Source: Rhodospirillales bacterium
GTDB lineage: Bacteria > Pseudomonadota > Alphaproteobacteria > Micavibrionales > UBA2020
DNA length: 9,751 nucleotides
Direction: 5' to 3'
NCBI GenBank assembly: GCA_023266795.1
Contig: JAHFPI010000063.1
Location: forward strand, 1-9,751
Part shown: positions 7,466 to 9,751 of the stretch, in pieces
Layout: each line of letters opens with the position of its first letter
Numbering within the stretch: the stretch's first letter is position 1
The notes under the pieces: model-generated
The model's database searches: none
Seen by the model: the letters and a program-made list of their open reading frames with translations, nothing else
What the model was told of the DNA's origin: nothing
Program-made: the position numbers and the translations under genes

Positions 7466-9151
7466 TTAATTCTCCTGTGATATCCATGAACGGATGACGG
7501 CCACCGTTTCGCTCGGGTGGTTCTGCACCAGCTCGCTTATTTTTTGAACGGAAGAGGCCTTCACCTTGCCCTCCACCTGTGACATATCAATCATTGTTTC
7601 CAGCTCACCGCCGATTTTATCGGGGGGCGCCAGCTGTGCCTGTCTGCCTCCGGCCAGCAGGGCTGTTTCTTCAGAGAGCGTACTACCCTGCTGGGCGGCG
7701 TTCAGCGAGGACTGAATGACGTGCAGCGCAAGAGGCCGCAGAACCAGCAGAATGACAAGTATGGCAACAATGCTGAGAGTGATGGTTTCGGCGACGCCCA
7801 GCAGGTCGGCCTTCTGGAAGCCCATGATCATCGTTTCATTCTTGAGGGAGCTCTCCGGTATGGTATCCTCGGCGAACTGCATATTCACGACCTGAAAGGT
7901 ATCGCCCCGGCTTTCATCATAGCCGACGGCGGATTTTACGAGGGAGGCAATCTTGTCGAGTTCCGTTTGGTCGCGGGCAACGTATTTCTTGGGGGCTTCC
8001 CAGTCTTTGTCGGCGTTTTTGGGCGGTGTTGCCTTGGGATCCGTCACATACCGTCCGTCAACCAGAACGGCGATGGAAAGTTTCTGTATCTGGCCGCTGG
8101 CGCGCACCAGATTTTCAATCGTTTTGCTGACTTCGTAGTTGGTGACTTCTTCGCTGCGGTTGTTTGTGTTGGCAGCGCCGTTGCCGGTTGTCTTGGTGGT
8201 GCTGTTGGGGAGGCCGGGCAGATTGTTCTCGACCGATACCGTATTGGCATTGCTGTTGCCAGAGTTATCGACGCTTTCTTCGTTTGTCGTCTGGGTGGAT
8301 CTGACAACCTGCCCGTCGGGATTGTAGGATTCTGAATTGCGGTTGACGACGTCAAAGTTCATGTCCGCCGTGACGGAGGCGCGGACTTTGCCGTAGCCGA
8401 CGATTTTTCCCACCATGTCTTCAATAGAGCGTGTGACGCGCCGTTCGTATTTTTGCTTCATTTCCTCGCCGCTGCGGGCGGAGGTGCTGTCACGGTCATC
8501 TTCCTCGCCGCGTGCAAGCAGGTTGCCGCTTTGATCGATGATGGCGACATTGGCGGATTTCAGCTGCGGCACGGCGGCGGACACAAGGTGCTGGACTGCC
8601 TGGATTTGTTCCGCGCTCAGAGATGCGCTGTTGCGCAGGTTCAGGAACACGCTGGCGCTGGCGGGGTTTGTTTCCTTGCTGAAGAGCTCGCGTTGCGGCA
8701 ACACCAGATGAACGCGGGCGTTGCGGATGCCGTCGATTGTGCCGATTGTACGGGATAATTCGCCTTCCAGTGCGCGCACCTGATTGATGTTCTGGACAAA
8801 GCTGGTCGTTCCGAAACTTTGTTTCTGGTCAAATATTTCGTAACCGACGGAGCCTTGATGCGGCAGGCCTTCCTGTGCGAGAAGCACACGGGCTTTGCCG
8901 ACTTCTTTTTGCGGCACCGTTACCTGTGTGCCGTCGTCGCTGAGCTTGTAGGTTATTTTGGCGTTATCCAGCTTGGCCGCGACTTCAGTGGAATCAGCGG
9001 TGGACAGGTTTGCGTAGAGAAGGGTCATGCCCGGCGTATTCGAGCGGGCGGCGATAAAGATAAAGAAAACCACCAGTCCGAAAAATGTTACCAGCATGAC
9101 GGCAAGCCGGCTGCCGCCCAGATTTTTCAGTGTTTCAAGAAGAGAATCCAC
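7466..9151 (-). CDS. fliF: FliF, MS-ring protein
   Basis: 561 aa, the usual length. Seen: first membrane segment at about 15-35; periplasmic ring-building domains (about 40-270) with LLYANLS, VGYEIFDQ and GIRNARVHLVLPQRELF. An Asn/Ser/Thr-rich low-complexity stretch at about 275-335 fits the beta-collar loop. The second membrane segment is at about 450-472, and the C-terminal cytoplasmic tail (about 515-561) ends in a FliG-binding helix, SVQKISELVQNHPSETVAVI. FliF forms the MS ring that houses the export gate and anchors the rotor. The start is GTG at 9151: AGGTGG lies 6 nt before it, and the frame upstream reaches a stop with no other start codon. It is the first gene of the operon, and the long AT-rich region before it is the likely promoter. 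A SctJ-type lipoprotein homologue is excluded by length and second membrane segment. Confidence 0.97.
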   Translation of the reverse strand: MDSLLETLKNLGGSRLAVMLVTFFGLVVFFIFIAARSNTPGMTLLYANLSTADSTEVAAKLDNAKITYKLSDDGTQVTVPQKEVGKARVLLAQEGLPHQGSVGYEIFDQKQSFGTTSFVQNINQVRALEGELSRTIGTIDGIRNARVHLVLPQRELFSKETNPASASVFLNLRNSASLSAEQIQAVQHLVSAAVPQLKSANVAIIDQSGNLLARGEEDDRDSTSARSGEEMKQKYERRVTRSIEDMVGKIVGYGKVRASVTADMNFDVVNRNSESYNPDGQVVRSTQTTNEESVDNSGNSNANTVSVENNLPGLPNSTTKTTGNGAANTNNRSEEVTNYEVSKTIENLVRASGQIQKLSIAVLVDGRYVTDPKATPPKNADKDWEAPKKYVARDQTELDKIASLVKSAVGYDESRGDTFQVVNMQFAEDTIPESSLKNETMIMGFQKADLLGVAETITLSIVAILVILLVLRPLALHVIQSSLNAAQQGSTLSEETALLAGGRQAQLAPPDKIGGELETMIDMSQVEGKVKASSVQKISELVQNHPSETVAVIRSWISQEN

Positions 9152-9257
9152 GTTATGCCACCTTGCTTTGAAGCCATGTCAAAGAAGGGAGTCCGAGCGT
9201 TAAAAAAAATGAAACCCAGAACCCCACATCTACCAGAGTAATCAATTTTTACGGACT

Positions 9258-9272
9258 AGGCAAATTTTGCCT
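9258..9272. promoter_or_regulatory. Perfect 15-bp palindrome upstream of fliF, candidate operator
   Basis: AGGCAAA-T-TTTGCCT is a perfect inverted repeat around one central base, 106 bp before the fliF start. The arms are too close for a stable full hairpin and no U-run follows, so a dimeric protein site is likelier than a terminator. Its GG and GC are 8 bp apart, not 10, so it is not a sigma-54 promoter. FlbD-like feedback on fliF is one candidate for what binds. Confidence 0.45.
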
Positions 9273-9318
9273 GCATCTTTCTTCATATTTATTAACGTTC
9301 ATGTTTCTATGTTAACAA

Positions 9319-9324
9319 ATTATA
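9319..9324 (-). promoter_or_regulatory. Candidate -10 element (TATAAT) facing fliF
   Basis: A perfect TATAAT lies on the minus strand about 170 bp before the fliF start. The -35 position at 16-18 bp spacing offers only weak sequence (TGATTT). In such AT-rich DNA a chance match is plausible. If real, the fliF leader would be about 160 nt and would include the palindrome. Confidence 0.25.
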
Positions 9325-9390
9325 TTTTAGAAAATGATAACAAATCACTGGTTTTTATGGTTATTTTATCTAACGCAGAATATTCACAAG

Positions 9391-9432
9391 TAAAAAATAA
9401 GTAAATAATTGGTAAATAATCTATTAAATAAT
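9391..9432. repeat. Helically phased TAAATAAT repeats
   Basis: TAAATAAT occurs at 9402-9409, 9413-9420 and 9425-9432, preceded by a related TAAAAAATAA at 9391. Starts are 11, 11 and 12 bp apart, about one helical turn. The first two copies extend to GTAAATAAT. Such phasing can curve DNA or place several protein copies on one face. The third copy overlaps the CtrA-type site. Confidence 0.45.
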
Positions 9433-9438
9433 GGTTAA
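9424..9438. promoter_or_regulatory. CtrA-type binding site TTAA-N7-TTAA
   Basis: TTAA (9424-9427) and TTAA (9435-9438) are separated by exactly 7 bp. On the minus strand it reads TTAACCAT-TAT-TTAA, matching the extended alphaproteobacterial CtrA half-site TTAACCAT as well as the full spacing. No other TTAA pair in 9152-9575 has this spacing. CtrA drives early flagellar operons in Caulobacter. The site is 137 bp before the rightward gene and about 270 bp before fliF, so it could serve either. Confidence 0.5.
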
Positions 9439-9483
9439 TTCTTTTGGTTACATCAATTCAAGACCAATGCCGTTGCTTTTTAC

Positions 9484-9513
9484 TTGATTTTTTTCACACA
9501 AAGGGTGTATCAT
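9484..9513 (+). promoter_or_regulatory. Candidate sigma-70-type promoter for the rightward gene
   Basis: TTGATT (9484-9489) and TATCAT (9508-9513) are 18 bp apart, matching 4 of 6 and 5 of 6 consensus bases, and a TG directly precedes the second box. Transcription would begin near 9520, leaving a leader of about 55 nt. This is modest evidence in an AT-rich region. Confidence 0.25.
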
Positions 9514-9575
9514 GAAGATAGTAGGAGTAGGTCAGTCCCGTGGTGGGCCTGATTTGCAAATAGGAGCCATAGAAA

Positions 9576-9751
9576 ATGGTAGACATCGTAAGTGCAGTAT
9601 CAGTGCAGGCTTCCGCCCTGAGAGCAGGTTCTCAGAATGCGGTTGTTACGCTTCCAGCCGAATCGGCGCAAAGCGTTCCTGCGGATTTTGTCAGTTCCAG
9701 CATTCATATAGACAATTTACAGAATGTAGCGATTCTCGAGTATCGTTCGAG
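9576..9751 (+). CDS. Small unknown protein, N-terminal part (runs off right edge), divergent from fliF
   Basis: Seen: ATG at 9576 with AGGAG (9562-9566) 9 nt before it, an in-frame TAG at 9570-9572 just upstream, and 58 open codons to the edge. The product starts MVDIVSAVSVQASALRAG, with no signal peptide or membrane segment. An Ala/Ser/Val-rich N-terminus leads to SSIHIDNLQNVAILEYRS, which looks like the start of a beta strand. I do not recognise it firmly. The pattern recalls small flagellar-linked proteins such as FlaG, whose C-terminal domain opens with a similar hydrophobic strand followed by a TGEV-type motif; that part would lie outside the window. Divergence from fliF across a shared control region suggests a flagellar role. 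A competing frame from ATG 9512 is open but looks like a shadow. Confidence 0.6.
   Translation, partial: MVDIVSAVSVQASALRAGSQNAVVTLPAESAQSVPADFVSSSIHIDNLQNVAILEYRS

Larger units (their letters stand above)
9152..9575. other. AT-rich divergent intergenic control region
   Basis: These 424 bp separate divergent fliF and the rightward gene at 9576. Base use changes sharply from the GC-richer coding DNA: from about 9240 to 9500 the sequence is mostly A and T. I see no credible gene. It holds the palindrome, the TATAAT, the phased repeats and the CtrA-type site listed separately. Scanning every GG and GC by hand on both strands gave no GG-N10-GC sigma-54 core promoter. Confidence 0.75.

Noticed and set aside
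9202..9209. A8 run (T8 on the fliF strand) as a terminator tail
   Set aside because: No stable hairpin precedes it in the leftward direction, and it lies in the fliF leader, where a terminator would need attenuation evidence.
8819..9241. Plus-strand open frame crossing the fliF start
   Set aside because: Mostly antisense to fliF, with no ribosome site or domain.
9258..9272. Palindrome read as a rho-independent terminator
   Set aside because: There is no U-run after it on either strand, and the arms are separated by one base, giving a poor hairpin.
9545..9558. Possible sigma-54 promoter TGGGCCTGATTTGCA
   Set aside because: GG and GC are 9 bp apart instead of 10, and transcription would begin within about 10 nt of the ATG at 9576.
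9512..9751. Open frame from ATG 9512 on the plus strand, overlapping the gene at 9576
   Set aside because: The product is unusually rich in Cys, Ser and Arg, and the frame overlaps the better-placed gene at 9576 (AGGAG, in-frame stop just upstream). A longer sequence could change this.
1..9751. CRISPR arrays, insertion sequences, tRNA or rRNA genes, attachment sites
   Set aside because: None seen: no regularly spaced repeats of CRISPR length, no transposase-like frame, no structural RNA signature.

Overview
The window holds one long leftward flagellar operon and, past a 424-bp AT-rich intergenic region, the start of a small rightward gene. The protein families, the FlbD-type sigma-54 activator and a CtrA-type motif point to a motile alphaproteobacterium. 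The gene order fliF-fliG-fliH(flbE)-fliN-flbD is that of the Caulobacter fliF operon. Here it is followed directly by flhA-flhF-flhG, the export-gate and polar-placement genes. Genus cannot be fixed from the sequence; a Rhodospirillales- or Micavibrio-like lineage is only a guess.

Layout, in transcription order on the minus strand: fliF (9151-7466, MS ring), fliG (7462-6446, rotor/switch), fliH-like flbE (6426-5794, export ATPase partner), fliN (5767-5447, C ring), flbD-like activator (5412-4069), flhA (4076-1983, export gate), flhF (1986-1051, SRP-type GTPase), flhG (1041-238, MinD-type ATPase) and a proline-rich gene starting at 229 that runs off the left edge. All junctions are tight: gaps of 3 to 34 bp, or overlaps of 4 and 8 bp. 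I see no clear terminator, so a single polycistronic transcript is likely. A 7-bp inverted repeat spans the fliN stop codon.

The region 9152-9575 is the control region. It contains a 15-bp perfect palindrome upstream of fliF, a perfect TATAAT on the fliF strand, helically phased TAAATAAT repeats, and a TTAA-N7-TTAA CtrA-type site that includes TTAACCAT. A hand scan on both strands found no GG-N10-GC sigma-54 promoter there, although the operon encodes a sigma-54 activator. This agrees with the early-class, CtrA-driven model known for Caulobacter fliF.

Together the genes build the base of the flagellum (MS ring, switch, export gate), set its polar position and number (FlhF/FlhG), and pass the signal on to later flagellar genes (FlbD-like). 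I did not find an undescribed system. The points most worth checking are the regulatory architecture of 9152-9575, the two unrecognised edge genes, and sequence departures in FlbD, FlhF and FlhG.
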